DNA of 64,000 nt from positions 186,001-250,000 of the forward strand of contig JAIWZP010000002.1 of the NCBI GenBank assembly GCA_025201375.1, read 5' to 3'. Each line of letters opens with the position of its first letter. Position 1 is the stretch's first letter. A model generated the notes under the pieces. It had not been told where the DNA came from, made no database searches, and saw only the letters and a list, made by a program, of their open reading frames with translations. Positions 11,196 to 22,886 of the stretch are shown piece by piece. The translations under genes and the position numbers were made by a program. The stretch comes from Gongronella butleri (lineage: Eukaryota > Mucoromycota > Mucoromycetes > Mucorales > Cunninghamellaceae).

Positions 11196-12128
11196 TCATT
11201 TGGCTTGCAACTGTTTCAGAGTGTTCTCCAGCTCCCTGATGCGGTCTGCATACGAGCGCACTTCTTGCTGCAAATGACGTATATGATCCACGGATTGCCG
11301 CAGAATGGAGCCCTTGTTAAGCTTTTGATTGGTAGTATCGTGCATGGTAATGTCGGGAAGGAGCCGACCGAGTTCTTGAATGCGATCATTGATATTCTCG
11401 CGTCGTCGTCGTTCCACTATATTTTTTTTAAAAAGGGTGTCAATCGCCAAGACTTGCTCGTTTTCTTGGATGGATTCTTACCAGCATTGTGAGACTCGCG
11501 TCGCCTTCGCCTCTTTTCCATCATCTTTTGCATGCTGATAAAATAAAATGAGTTTTTTTTGCAACGTTCCATTTTTTTTATCAATTGAGCGCTTACTTGA
11601 CTTGCACGGCATATTCATCATCGTCATAGCTCTTGGCCATGGAGCTTGGACTATCCATGGGATGGTGCTCCATGCCGCCGAGCGTGGGGCTGGTATGAAT
11701 GGGGGAATAGCTGGACGATGGCATCACATCTGCCGTAAAACGATAGTCGGCCGGCGCAGACATGGGGAAAATCGCATCATAGCTGGCACCAAACGAGTCT
11801 TGCATGGCCTCGGGCTTGACTTGGATGGGCATCGCCTGGACAAATAGAAAAAGCTCAATGAGCACCCAATGGCGGGTTTTACTTTTTGACGCTTTACCAT
11901 TGAAAAATGACGCTCGTTGCCATGCTGTTTCTGATACGACATCATGCCGGATTGATAGTCTAGATCTTCGAATTCGTCAAACGACGACGGCGGCTGGTGT
12001 AGCGTGGGAGAGATGAAAAGATTGGGATCGTCCAATGGCGGGCTTGTGGGGAACATGCTCGCTGGCATTGCTTGTGAATTTTGGCCACCTGAAATGGCCA
12101 ACGGATGCACTGTATCTTGCATATTCAT
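11196..12128 (-). CDS. bHLH transcription factor (class B, E-box binding)
   Basis: Exons on the minus strand are 12128-11898, 11835-11597, 11534-11482 and 11416-11196, giving 247 residues. The N-terminal half is disordered and Ser/Pro/Met-rich, ending in an acidic patch (SYDDDEYAV). The basic region [17 protein letters not shown] carries His, Glu and Arg at the spacing that reads CACGTG. Helix 1 is [16 protein letters not shown], followed by a loop and helix 2 ([19 protein letters not shown]), which runs into a short leucine-zipper-like coiled coil to the C-terminus ([14 protein letters not shown]). The two small middle introns interrupt the basic region, one of them right after HNA. Residue order resembles fungal USF/TFE-like factors. 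Target genes cannot be inferred. It shares a 0.9 kb divergent promoter with MDP1. Confidence 0.9.
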
Positions 12129-13030
12129 GATTTGGCGTCGATAGAGGACGAGTGTGTGTGTGTTTGTGTGCGCGTGTGTGTGCGTGTGTGCGTGGAAAAA
12201 AAAAAGAATTGAGTTGCAAGAAGAGAGAAGAAAAGGAAATCAAAAAAAAAAACAAGGAGCAAAGAGGTAGTTCTATATAAAAAAAAAAAAAAAAAAAAAG
12301 GCGGGTTGTGTGTGAGAAAATACGTAAAAAAGGGCAACCCCATTGCCAAAACCAATCAAAAGGCCTTTGGCGCGCGAACCTATTGCATCGCATTTTCATG
12401 CAGAAACCCAAACCCACATCCCCACGATAGCCGATGACGTCGTTGCAAAGCACCCAATTGGCTCAACTCAGTCTGAAAACAACACCCTCTCTTTCAATCG
12501 TTTGCCTCCTTATTTTTTAAGACGCATTTTTTATATTTGGTTGCCCAATTAACCAAAAAAAAAGAGGGGGGGGTGGATCCATCCCATGGAGAATCGTCCA
12601 ATGGCCTTGGATCGCCAAGGCGTGTCACTGCGGCGGCCAACCGCATGAATTTAATATTGTTCTTTTTCCCTCGGAAGCATCCTGGCCATGTTCCATGGCA
12701 ACCCATCCGGCCATTGGGCATCATGAGCCCTTTTTTTGTGCCCTCCCCATGTGCCCCCATGACCACCCCGATTGCTTCTCTTGGAGACGGCCCCTTTTTG
12801 TCGCCCCCCACCCAGTGGGTGGAAAATGGCGTAAAATGATAAAAAAAAAAACGCCCATTGCCGCAAGCTTTGTGGGGCTGCGCTGGCAACACTGGCCCAC
12901 AATGGGGCGCGCCGCAGTAAAAACAAAGCGGCGCCCAATTCACCGCAGCTTGGCGTGGGGTCCATAAAAAAAAAGCTCACCCAGTCGTCGATGGTCCCTT
13001 TTTTTTCACGTATTTTTTCACTTTTTTACA
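12129..13030. promoter_or_regulatory. Divergent promoter region, bHLH gene / MDP1
   Basis: A 0.9 kb region separates two genes transcribed away from each other. A GT-rich microsatellite (about 12149-12195) lies just upstream of the bHLH start. CCAAT-type boxes occur in both directions, for example near 12351 and 12547. Long A/T runs and a GGGGGGG stretch are present. No third gene is seen. Confidence 0.5.
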
Positions 13031-13954
13031 ATGACTGCCACAGCAAGCAAGCCCCCTGTCGAAAGACTGCCAAAAATGATTGTTTTTGACCTAGACTGCA
13101 CCCTGTGGACACCCTGGGTAAGTGAGAAAAACAACGAAAAACAACGAAAAACACACGCTTACCTTGTTTGCTTGGTAGATCGACTACACCTATGGTAAGC
13201 CAACCCTGCTCAGACACGCCCAGGACGCGCTCAGACTCGCAAAGGACGCGCTCAATTGCGCCTAGAAAGGGCTTTTTCAGGTGTTGAGACGTTTTTTTTT
13301 TTTATCTAGGCCCTCCTTTTACCTATGACCAAAACACAAATACCATGACCGACAAGTACGTGACTCACGCTGACTCACACTTCCAAGAGACACACTGACC
13401 TTTTCCTAATGTTTTTCATATAGGATGGGCGAGAAATTGCGCCTTTTCAAGCATGTTGCCGAGATTTTTGCCACAATCAAGCAATGGGAAGGTGTCAAGA
13501 TTGGCATTGCGTCACGTTCATCGACGCCCGACTGGTAAAGCACGATCTGGCGCCGCAGCGCGTCGTTTTTTTTTTTTTTTTTTCGTTTAATCTCAACTTT
13601 TCATTTTTGCTTCACTTGGGGGTCGGTGGGAACAGGTGCCGCCTCGCACTCGAGACATTCCAGGTCCCCGGCATGGACTGCACAATGCTTGACTTGATTG
13701 ATTATATGGAAGTATACCCCGGCGACAAAAGAGAACATTTCAAGGAATTGCACGAAGCATCGGGCATCCCATACAACCGCATGCTCTTTTTCGACGACGA
13801 GTCGCGTAATCGAAGCGTGCAGTTCCTCGGTGTCCACTTTGTGCTGTTGAATCCCGACAAGGGTGTCACTTTGCATCAATTCCACGCGGCTTTGGAAAAT
13901 TACAGCAAACAATCGCGATTGAGCCAGTCAACGCTGGATACCTACATGAAATAG
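13031..13954 (+). CDS. MDP1: MDP1-type HAD phosphatase
   Basis: Exons 13031-13117, 13179-13194, 13310-13355, 13424-13534 and 13636-13954 give 192 residues, a little longer than animal MDP-1. It is a magnesium-dependent HAD phosphatase; the family acts on protein tyrosine phosphate and on glycation-damaged small molecules. The nucleophile motif is FDLDCTLW (residues ~19-26), motif II is IASRSSTPDW, and motif III/IV is FFDDESRNR. Exon 2 is only 16 nt (IDYTY) and exon 3 only 46 nt; both are required because they join DLDCTLWTPW to GPPFTYD in frame, as in relatives. No targeting signal is seen, so it is probably cytosolic. AATAAA lies at 13969. Confidence 0.93.
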
Positions 13955-14140
13955 AAAACGTGCGGGGGAATAAACAAAGCTTGCCCCGCAGCATTGGGCC
14001 CTCTTATTTGTTGATTCTTTAGAGTTGACCTAGGTCCATTTTTTTTACGCGTCTTTTTTTTTTGAATAAAATAGGGACGGTCGTTGCGCCCGTCTTGATT
14101 TTTCTTTTCATCTCTATTCCTTTTTTTTTTCATTTTTGTG

Positions 14141-15562
14141 ATGCTGGTGACTCGACTCGCCTTTGGCCTTGGCACGATCGTGGCGCTGTTTGGCGGTGTA
14201 CACGCGACTTGCAGCGGCGACATTGAGATCAAGTCGCAAGAGGATGTGGACCAGCTCAAGACGTGCCGCATCTTTAGCGGCAACGTTGTTGTTGACCAGA
14301 CGGGGCTGATGGAATTCACATTGCGTGGTGTCGAGCTCTTGGAGGGCAATTTGATCATCCACAGCAACGACGGCCTGCAAAAGGTCAATATGCCACATTT
14401 GCAGGCCATCAATGGCCAATTGCGCCTGACAAGCAACAAGGTCCTGCACACGCTCAACATGCCCATGCTCAGCATCCTGCGTCAATTTGAAATGTCCGTG
14501 CATCCCGCTCTCAAAGATCTGCGCTTCCCAATGGGCCTCAACCAAGTCGACCAATTCACCGTCACAGACACCACCATTACACGCATCGAGGGCCTCAACA
14601 TGAATCGCATCCGCACACTCTCCGTCACAAACAACATTTACCTAAAACAAGTCAGCGCTGCCAATCTCACACGCGTCATGGGCCACATCACCTTGTCCGC
14701 CAATTCCGCTGCCCTCGTCGCTGACGTAAAAAAAAAAAAGGAGCCCCAAAACGCGCTCGCGAAAAAAAAATTTGAACAAAACACGCTCATTTTCGCTTTC
14801 CCTTTTTTTTTTTTTCTAATAGTTCAACAAGATTCGCGAATTGGATGTGGGCACATTCCGCAATCTTGCTGGATTGGGGCTAAAGGACCTTTCCATGGTG
14901 ACGGGCGACCTGTCATTCATCTCCAATAGCTTTGAGCAGCTGGAGCTGCCGTCGCTCAGCCGCGTCGCGGGTACATTGACTTTGTCGGAGAATATCCGCT
15001 TGAGCAAGCTGTCAATGCCGACGCTCTCCCATCTTGGCGGCGCACTGTCGCTCGCGTCCAACACGGAACTTGCCTCCATCAATGCGTTCCCAAAGCTCGA
15101 AGAGGTCGTGGGCTCCTTGGACATTGTCGGCTCGTTCCACGAATTCGATTTGCCCGCATTGGCCGATGTAAGTTTTTCCCGCCCTTTTTTTTGTTTCGCG
15201 CACGAAACCCCATGACCCTGTGCCTTTTTGTTTGTGTTCCGACAGACCGGTCTCACTGAATCACGCGTCCTTTTTTTTTTTTCTTTCCTTTCTTTGCCCC
15301 CTTTTCCTATCAGGTGCGCGGTGGATTGAATGTGCAAACGTCCAGTGATCATTTCAACTGCGATTCGGTGAACAAGCTGCGAAATGGCGTCATCAAGGGC
15401 AACTCGTTTACGTGCCGCGCGCGCGTCAGCAACCCAAAGTCGGGCCGCCCCGGCGGTGCCAATGGCAAGGATCTGGTGTTTGAAGATGCCGCCACCTCCC
15501 TGGGGCGCACGTGGACCATGATCTTGTTTCCCGCCCTCGCATTTGCCTACATGGTCTATTAG
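14141..15562 (+). CDS. ECM33: Ecm33/Sps2-like GPI-anchored cell-wall protein
   Basis: Exons 14141-14725, 14823-15167 and 15314-15562 give 392 residues, all joins in phase 0. It starts with a signal peptide (LVTRLAFGLGTIVALFGGVHA) followed by CSGDIEIKSQEDVDQLKTCRIFSGNVVV, the typical first strand of the Ecm33 receptor-L-like domain. Leucine-rich strand repeats with NLTRV, LSRVAGTLTL and HLGGALSLASN follow. The end has a cysteine pair region, a Gly/Asn-rich stretch suitable for GPI attachment (GGANGKD) and a hydrophobic tail (WTMILFPALAFAYMVY). Relatives sit on the plasma membrane or in the wall and are needed for wall integrity. Donor 1 is followed by A12. AATAAA is at 15636. Confidence 0.92.
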
Positions 15563-16480
15563 ACTCTTTTTTTCTTTTATGCGACATCATTTCTCGCATT
15601 GTTCTCTTTTGTAGAAACAGATACAAACATTCGCTAATAAAACTCCCCTTGCAAGCATGAGTCACTTGTTTTTCCGCGGATGCACCGCGTACTTTTTTGC
15701 AGAAATACTCAAGCATCGCCCCGCACGGAACCATTCCCCCGAAAAAAAAAGGGGGGGGGGAATGGGGGCTGCTCCGAAACGCAAGGGCCAATGCATCTGA
15801 TTTCACGCCGCTCCACCTGACCGATCATTGGGAAAATCAAAAGTCGAGAGGACATCAATGTCACGGGGGCAGCGAGGTCCCTGGACCAAGACGGAAAACA
15901 GCCAAAAAAAAAAGGGTTTCACCGATAAGGAGCCAAAAGCCAAGACGATCAAGCTCAAAAAAGCGCGTCATCGTCCAACCACTCGGCTACGTGATGTTTA
16001 ACGCCTTGCGTGACGCTCCATACACGGAGACATTTGTTGAAAATGGTCAAAATGACTGATATTTTTGAAGGGGGTGCGAGCACCGGCCGTGGTTGATGGG
16101 TTCAGTGCTTCATGCGCGTGCAACTATAATAGTAGCTCGTCATCTAGAATGCTTAAAAGGCAAGCAAGCAAAAATATTTTTTTAGGCATTTTTGATACCT
16201 TTTGCTCTAGATGATTCCATCGACAACTCCCACCACCGCATAGAGTCCATCACCAGACGAAACATTGCTACTTGCTACAACGCGGTCTAGCGTCTAGAAA
16301 GAATGTTTACTTTTGAACAATGTGTTCAATTTGTTCAAATTTGGATTTTACGCCTTCATTTTGCTACACTGATTGCGTTACTGTGGTGGCACTGGAACTC
16401 TGGCACGCGTTTCTTCTACTCGGTGCAAGTTGCATCCGAAACAATCAGCATTTTGGGTGCGCAAGCAATTTTTTTTGAAA
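15563..16480. other. Intergenic region downstream of the Ecm33-like gene
   Basis: No gene is supported. It contains a run of G near 15749, a small inverted repeat at 16140-16214 (listed separately) and otherwise mixed unique sequence. Confidence 0.55.
16140..16214. repeat. Imperfect inverted repeat, about 75 bp
   Basis: The left arm begins TCATCTAGA and ends AAAAGG; the right arm is CCTTTTGCTCTAGATGA, complementary apart from a central bulge. The AT-rich loop is about 37 nt. It could be a miniature hairpin element or a transcript hairpin; no flanking duplication is obvious. Confidence 0.45.
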
Positions 16481-17400
16481 GTGTTGAAATTGCTGGAGTA
16501 ATCTGGACAATGGCCTGATCGACCTCTGGTTTTAATTTCATTCTGAAGAGAGAGGACACCAAAATGCTACAATAGCAAAATTTGCGCACGTTTGTGAATA
16601 TTAAAAATGCAATCACAGGGCCAATTTTGTAAAAATGCCAATTTTCCCGCAACAACGGCATCATCGACAGCTTTGACGTCTCAGGATTTAATTTTTTTTC
16701 TGAGAAACAAGGTCGAAAAGGACTATGTGGCAAAGTTTTCGTGGAACCACAGTGCCGATGTCACGTATAAGGACCATGTTTATTTAAAAGTCCTCAGATC
16801 GCCACGCCATTCAACCACATGGTGAGCAGACCTCTTTAACCAACAAGAATGCATGAAACACCTGGGATCCATTGACTGGTTTGCGCGTAAAATGCATTTT
16901 GCTTTTTATATTCGTCACAAGGCTAGCTCGACCAAAACTGGCCGCAGATCCTCGAAACACGGATCATAAGCAAGGGCACGGTCTGCTGCGTACGAGGATA
17001 TCGATGATCGCCACAAAAAACGAATTCCAGGCTGAGTTCATGCGAGCGGCCCGTTTGCTGGCAATTTCTGACGCGTGATAAACCGCGTCAAGCGTCGAGT
17101 TACACGCGCTACCCCGTGAATAAAGCCTATGCATCCGGAGTGTCTCTTGATAGTGGGCACGTCACTGGAGATCTACGACGCGTTTTCCCCATGCTATTCG
17201 CGCTTGAAATTTCATCTAAAATCGCTCATTGCTCGTGACCCAACTAATGAGTCGCGCTCTTTTTTGGTTTTTTTATTGGTTTCTCCCTCCGAGCTCCCTT
17301 GTGTGCAAGTTTGGCGGATTTCTGGGGACCCATTTTTCAAATGTTTGGTTTGGAGGTTCGCGGCGACGAATTTTTGATTTGCGAATGGCGCGCCCCAGGG
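16481..17400 (+). repeat. Modules M (two monomers) and D, copy 2
   Basis: Two M-type monomers near 16520 and 16680 lead into a D block (GATCGCCACGCCATTCAAC at 16797, then TTGATTTGCG near 17375). Order and orientation are the same as in 3600-5424. Module C does not follow here. Noncoding. Confidence 0.65.
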
Positions 17401-18662
17401 CCTCGAACCCACCGGAATTTAAGCTCCATCTGAGGTTTCCAGCGTGACATGACGCGCTAGGTGGCGCTGCCGGGTCTGTCGTGCTAGATTGGACATTGAA
17501 CAATTCATGATTTTCATGATTTCCCCATAAAATGCGCACCATTCCATTCATTCGCATCGAATCAACATGAAACCGCGTGCAATCGATGCGGACGCGAATT
17601 TCGCATGTTTTCACGTGGTCAAAAGACTCAGCCTTTGCATGATTTTTTGAAAATGTACAGCTTGAAATACTTGATCCCAATTTGCTTGCGCACACATCAT
17701 CGCAAATCACTCAAAAGACGACGATTTGGACAACCCTGTGGCAGGACAACGCCAGGAGTCTATTCAGTCACACTAGTTCATTGCTGGGTCAAATGTTACC
17801 TTGGCGACAAGAAAAAAACGCGAAATACTCATCATAAAAAGTCATTTTTACCATGACGTTGGACAAATGTGTGTCACAGTATCAATGAAATAGCGGGCGT
17901 GCCTGGGCCGACTCGGCCATTGCCGACCAAATTGTGGAGCGCGAGGTGGGACGGTGCATTTTTGCATTGTTCTTGTATTTCTACGCACAGATGGCGCCAT
18001 TGATCGTGGACGAATCCAGCTCCTTGGATTAAAGTGAAACAACACTCGTCAAATGCGTGTGTGGAGACAAGTGCGGGCACCATGGACTTGTCAAGCTGCA
18101 AGTCTTGTGATGAAACCACTTTTTTTTTCCCCCTGAAGCGCGTGTGCACGGACAATTGAGCGGCCCGCCGCCCCTATCTTTCAGTGTGCATTCTACCTTA
18201 TCTTCGTGCACCAAACCATCGTCAAGATGGGCATAGATGCTATCGTCAGCACAATAATTTTATTCGCACGTCCAAATCTCGCCATTTTTTTTTTTTTTTT
18301 TCCATGGTCACTCCTCGGAATCTGTCAGGCAGAATTCCCACCAGCCAAGTCTATCTAGGGGCGACCTCTGCATGATAGCAAAGCGGGGATCATAATGAAT
18401 GGAACTTGACCTCAGACGACTCAATAATCGTCTTGGAATTTCTGAATGGTTTCTGCATTTGTTAGTGACCCCCGCCATCACTGATGAATCCATCGGGGAC
18501 GGCAGACTCCGCGGACCGCTCATTCGCGCATAGGCTTCTCGTCATCCTAGGCATGATAGTAAAGGATCAAGCCTCTGCCCACCAATTGCTTATATTTTGC
18601 AGGTGGATAGCGTGGGGATGGATGCCCCTCTTTCCTCTATTCCTCATTTCTGTTACTGAACC
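17401..18662. other. Intergenic region upstream of the MFS transporter
   Basis: No gene is seen. It is mostly unique sequence. The pyrimidine-rich leader and promoter of the transporter presumably occupy the last few hundred bases. Confidence 0.5.
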
Positions 18663-19541
18663 ATGATGTCCAAGGATAAAGAAGATGTTATTGAGCGTGT
18701 GTCCACGCACGAAACCTCCAGAACCGTTGAAGAAGACAAGTCTGGCTACAGAGAGCCCCCCGACGGAGGTTATGCTTGGATCGTCTTGATTGGTTGCTTT
18801 TGCGTAAGTGCGAAACTCTAAAAAAATTGACAGCCTCTGCAAATTTTAGCCTTTGGGCCCATTGTTTTGATGATTTTTGCTCGCTGTTTGGGACAATTGA
18901 TGACTCATATACACCTCTCTGCCCTACTTTTTATGGGTCAAACTTTATCGTCGTTCAGGGCCTTTTTGCCACTCAAGGTTATGGCTACAGGTAAGCCCAA
19001 AAATCTGGCAAAAATTAAGAAAAAAAAAAAAGCGGGGCACTCACCGACATTTTTCTCATTATCTATCCAATCCCGTAGCTGGGGTGTATGTATTTTCCTA
19101 TTTAAATCCGTCATCCATTCCTTTTTTTGGACGCTGGCCTCATGGCAAGATCGGGTTGACTGACCTCACCCCGCATTTTGCTTTTTTTTTTTCAGGTCTA
19201 TTTGGATTATCTCAATACCAATGTTTACCCTGGCGAGATGACGAATTTGACGTGGATTGGATCACTCTGGTACGCAATGACCAATTGGAATGGCTGGGTA
19301 AGCAAAAAAACGAGAAAACGAGAAAATTTTACTCATCTCATATGCATGATTCAAAGTGTTACATGTGGATGTGCAACAAAATCGGTTATAAATGGATGCT
19401 TGGTGTCGGCTGTATTCTGTCATGTGTCTCCATGATGCTGGCTTCCATCACAAACTCCGTTTGGCAACTTTATATCACGCAAGGCATTATGAATGGCATG
19501 GCTTCCAGCTTGGTTTGGTTCCCCTGCATCAGTGCTCCTCA

Positions 19542-19593
<52 letters not shown>

Positions 19594-20614
19594 ACAAACG
19601 CGCGCGCGCGCGCCCATTGACGCGTCATTGACGCGGTCATTAATCCCAAATTTGATCTCTTTGTGTAGCAATGGTTCTCCAAGAAGCGTGGTATGGCTGT
19701 CGGAATGGCTTTTGCAGGCTCTGGCATTGGCGGTCTTGTGCTCAGCTACGTTATCCGCGCATCCATTGACTCTGTGGGCTATCAATGGTCTCTTCGCATT
19801 GTTGGTTTTATGCAGCTTGGTCTCATTGGCATTGCGTTCTTTACGGTCAAGCCCTTGAACCCCCCGACCCAAGACGTGCCTTTTGTCGACTTTAGTCCCT
19901 TCAAGAACAAGCAATTCTTGTTGCTGTTTGGCATTCATTTCATCTTCAATTTTGCGCTTTACATCCCGTCGGCGTTTTTGCCCTCTTACGCAACGTCCAT
20001 GGGCATGTCCACCATGGTGGCAACCAGCTTGTCGGCGGTGCTGTCGGCGGTCATGTTCTGCGGCAAAATTGGCAACGGTCTCGTCAGCGATTTCTTTGGT
20101 CGTGCCAATCAAATGGTTGTCTGCTTGGGCCTGACCGGTATTTTCATGCTGACTCTGTGGCTCACAGCCACCAGTGAGGCCCAAGTCTGGGCGTTCACCA
20201 TCATGTACGGTATCTTTGGCGCTGGTTCCGTCACCACCATCACCGGCATCATTGTCGAAGCCGTCGGCATGGAGCTCGTCGAGGTAAAATCCATCCAAAA
20301 TCGGCATTTTGGAGGCATTGACCTCTTCCTTTTTCCTTTCTTAGCCCGCGACCGGCTGGTTGTTCTTTGCCTGGGCCTTTGGTGGCCTGCTGTAAGTTTG
20401 TTGTTCCTCAAGTTTGATTTGATCTCACACGATTTTTCTGTTTTTTTTTCTTTTTCATAGTGGTCAGCCCATTGCTGCGCAAATTATGGAGGCTGACGGC
20501 GGAAGCTACAGTGGTGCCATCATCTTTGGCGGCGTGCTCTTCATGGTCGATGCTTTGCTCGCCCTGATCTTGCGCCAGATGCGCAGCAAGGGCAAGATCT
20601 TTGTTCGCATCTAA
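18663..20614 (+). CDS. MCT/SLC16-type major facilitator transporter
   Basis: Exons 18663-18803, 18959-18990, 19079-19085, 19196-19297, 19357-19542, 19669-20283, 20345-20391 and 20461-20614 give 427 residues. The hallmark of monocarboxylate-porter proteins, PPDGGYAWIVLIGCFC, starts TM1. TM1 and the following loop continue through a 32-nt exon and a 7-nt exon to read GYSWGVYLDYLNTNVYPGE. Later conserved parts are WMCNKIGYKWMLG, QWFSKKRGMAVGMAFAGSGIGG and KIGNGLVSDFFGR. About twelve hydrophobic segments are expected; the short C-tail is KGKIFVRI. The substrate is not predictable; fungal relatives carry riboflavin, monocarboxylates or are orphan. A second ATG directly follows the first. Confidence 0.88.
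19545..19592 (+). repeat. A48 run directly after a splice donor, then CG-repeat
   Basis: Intron 5 of the transporter begins GT and continues as 48 A residues, then ACGCGCGCGCGCGCG and two copies of CATTGACGCG. It is the longest homopolymer in the window. The extreme length may vary in the assembly. Confidence 0.85.
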
Positions 20615-21289
20615 AAATTTCCCATTTTTCTTATTTTTTTTTTACTATGATTATTACTTTTGGGTAAACGGGTCCCTTATTTTTTTGTTATTGGGCACGT
20701 CCCCACCGTGTACTATTTTGATTTTTAACTGTAACATTAAATTATGATCCATTTCTCAATTTTCCACTGTGACGCACGTCATTTTTGTAAAGAGTGCTCA
20801 AGACTTTATTCGAGTCGCGTCTCGCTGCCCAGAGGTCAGAGCAGAGGAGCAAGATGGATGATTGACTTTTAATCATCGTAAGGCACTTGGCCTTGTAAGG
20901 GACGAGAGCGTTGACGACGCGCTATTGACGCGTTTTGGCACGCTTTTATTTGACGCGCTATTGACCCGTGTTGCTTGTGACCCTTTTGACAAGCTTTTGG
21001 CGCGCTTTTGACGCGTTTTTCACGTTTTTGGTGCGAATTTTCACAAATACCTTTTTATTTTCTCGTAGATCAATGCGGCCCACTGCGCGGCACTCCCGTC
21101 CAACAGCTCCACCGGGCGATAATACAGTAGATGCATATTTTTCGGCTATCATACAATCGCCGTTTTCAATTTTTTATATTTGACTAGTTTCTTTTTATGA
21201 CTCTTATCATACGGGCGGCGCCGATTGTCACTCCCGTGAGGGTATACGTATTGCGCAAAACTACGGGCACGCTCTTCTAAAACGGCAGG
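20615..21289. other. Intergenic region with GACGCG-type reiterations
   Basis: No gene is seen. Between about 20908 and 21020 the phrase TTGACGCG(C/T)TTTT recurs imperfectly six or so times. The rest is unique. Confidence 0.5.
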
Positions 21290-22500
21290 GCGTGTTTTTC
21301 AGATTTTGACGGCTTATTGTGCCTACAGATTTTTTTTAGAGCCTACTACGCGTAAATGGGTAAGATCAGAAGCATTTTGTCTCGTACGGCGGCAACGGCT
21401 GAGCGCTCCGACGCGTGAGTCACCTCAAATGAATCGGTGGTCAAACGCGGTAAAAGTGCTTGTGGTTTGGGAATATCGCTTCAAGTTTTCGGCGAGTTGG
21501 CCTTGAGGGGTCGTTTGATCCTGGTTGGACCCTGATTTTATAAAAAATGCATTTTCTCTGGACTGAGTGATCCGATCTCTGGAAAAACTTGGCATCATCG
21601 AATTTTTGGATCGATTATTCACTGATCTATGTTTGGAGCCAGATGGCCAGGCTCATCGGGAGAAGCGCGTAAAATATTGTTTATCTATGGGGTTTCACCA
21701 GCAAACACAAATCTCGAGATATCTCGCGACTGAGTGATTCGATCCGCGAAAAACATTATCATCGTTGAAGAATTGGGTCTACCATCAACTGGTCCAAATT
21801 TGGGACCAGGTGAACAAGTTTCTGATGAAGCGCCAGTTTCATAGTCTTAAAGGTTGTAAAATCACCACCATTTTGTCTCGTACAGCGGCAACGGCTGAGT
21901 GCCCCGACGCGTGAGACACGTCAAATGAATCCGCGGGCAAATGCGGTAAAAGCGCTTGTAGTTGGAGACATCGCGTCGAGTTCTCGGGGAGTTAGCCTTC
22001 AGGGATCGTTTTGACCCTGGTTTAGCCCTGAATCTATGCAAAATGCATTTTCTCACGACTGAGCAATCCCATCTCTGGAAAAACTTGGGATCATCGTATT
22101 TTTGAGTGCATTATTTACTGATGTGAATTTGGAGCCATATGGTCAGGCTCGTCGGGAGAAACGCGTAAAATACTATTTGGCGCTGGGGTTTCACTAGTAA
22201 ACACGAATGTCGAGATATCTCGCGACTGAGTGATTCGATCCGCGAAAAACATTATCATCGTTGAAGTATTGGGTCTACCATCAACTGGTCCAAATTTGGG
22301 ATCACATGAGCAAGTTTCTGATGAAGCGCTATTTTCGTAGGCGTAACGGGGGTAAAATCACCACCATTTGGTCTCGTACAGCGGCAACGGCTGAGCGCCC
22401 CGACGCGTGAGACACGTCAAATGAATCAGCGCTTGAAAGCGCTAAAAGCGCTTGTAGTTTGGAGACATCGCGTCGAGATCTCGACGAGTTAGCCTTCACG
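21290..22500 (+). repeat. Fragment of module A followed by module B tandem array
   Basis: About 75 bp of module A (CAGATTTTGACGGC to the TTTTTTTTA tract) is joined directly to module B. B repeats with a period of about 496 bp: the anchor TTTGTCTCGTAC occurs at 21375, 21872 and (as TTTGGTCTCGTAC) 22367. Other anchors per unit are CATCAACTGGTCCAAATTTG and GATATCTCGCGACTGAGTG. About 2.3 units are present. Noncoding. Confidence 0.8.
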
Positions 22501-22886
22501 GGGTCGATTTGGCCGCCTCATTTCTTGTATTTTCTTGGTACGCGCACCCCTATGATACTCTACTTGTCCCATCCGTCTACGCACCGAATTCCTCCATCCA
22601 CTTGGTCATCTCGCATTGTAAGCGCATTTTTCGCGACACGACACGTCCCACACGCATTAAAAAAAAAAATGCGAAATTCCCAGTAGAATAAGCCGATATT
22701 TTTTTTATTTGCTGTCAATGTACAAGAAGCCAAAGCCATGGTGGCACAAAATCTATGCAAAGAGGGATAGGGTAAAGCGGATGAGTGGTTGGACGTCACG
22801 AGTTTAGATCATTTTCCCCTCTCAAAATTAAAAAACACGGTTTACCATGCATAGGCCACCGCAAGGGAAGATGACGCGCGCGCCAT
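22501..22886. other. 3' flank of ERV14
   Basis: Unique sequence carrying TTTATT at 22704-22709, which is AATAAA on the ERV14 strand. Nothing else is recognised. Confidence 0.55.

Noticed and set aside
17385..17450. Possible tRNA T-loop (GGGTTCGAGG on the minus strand)
   Set aside because: The flanking bases do not form a 5-bp T stem, and no acceptor or anticodon stem can be drawn; it lies inside module D.
21366..22500. CRISPR-like array
   Set aside because: The units are ~497 bp, diverged and without short repeats and spacers; the genome is eukaryotic.
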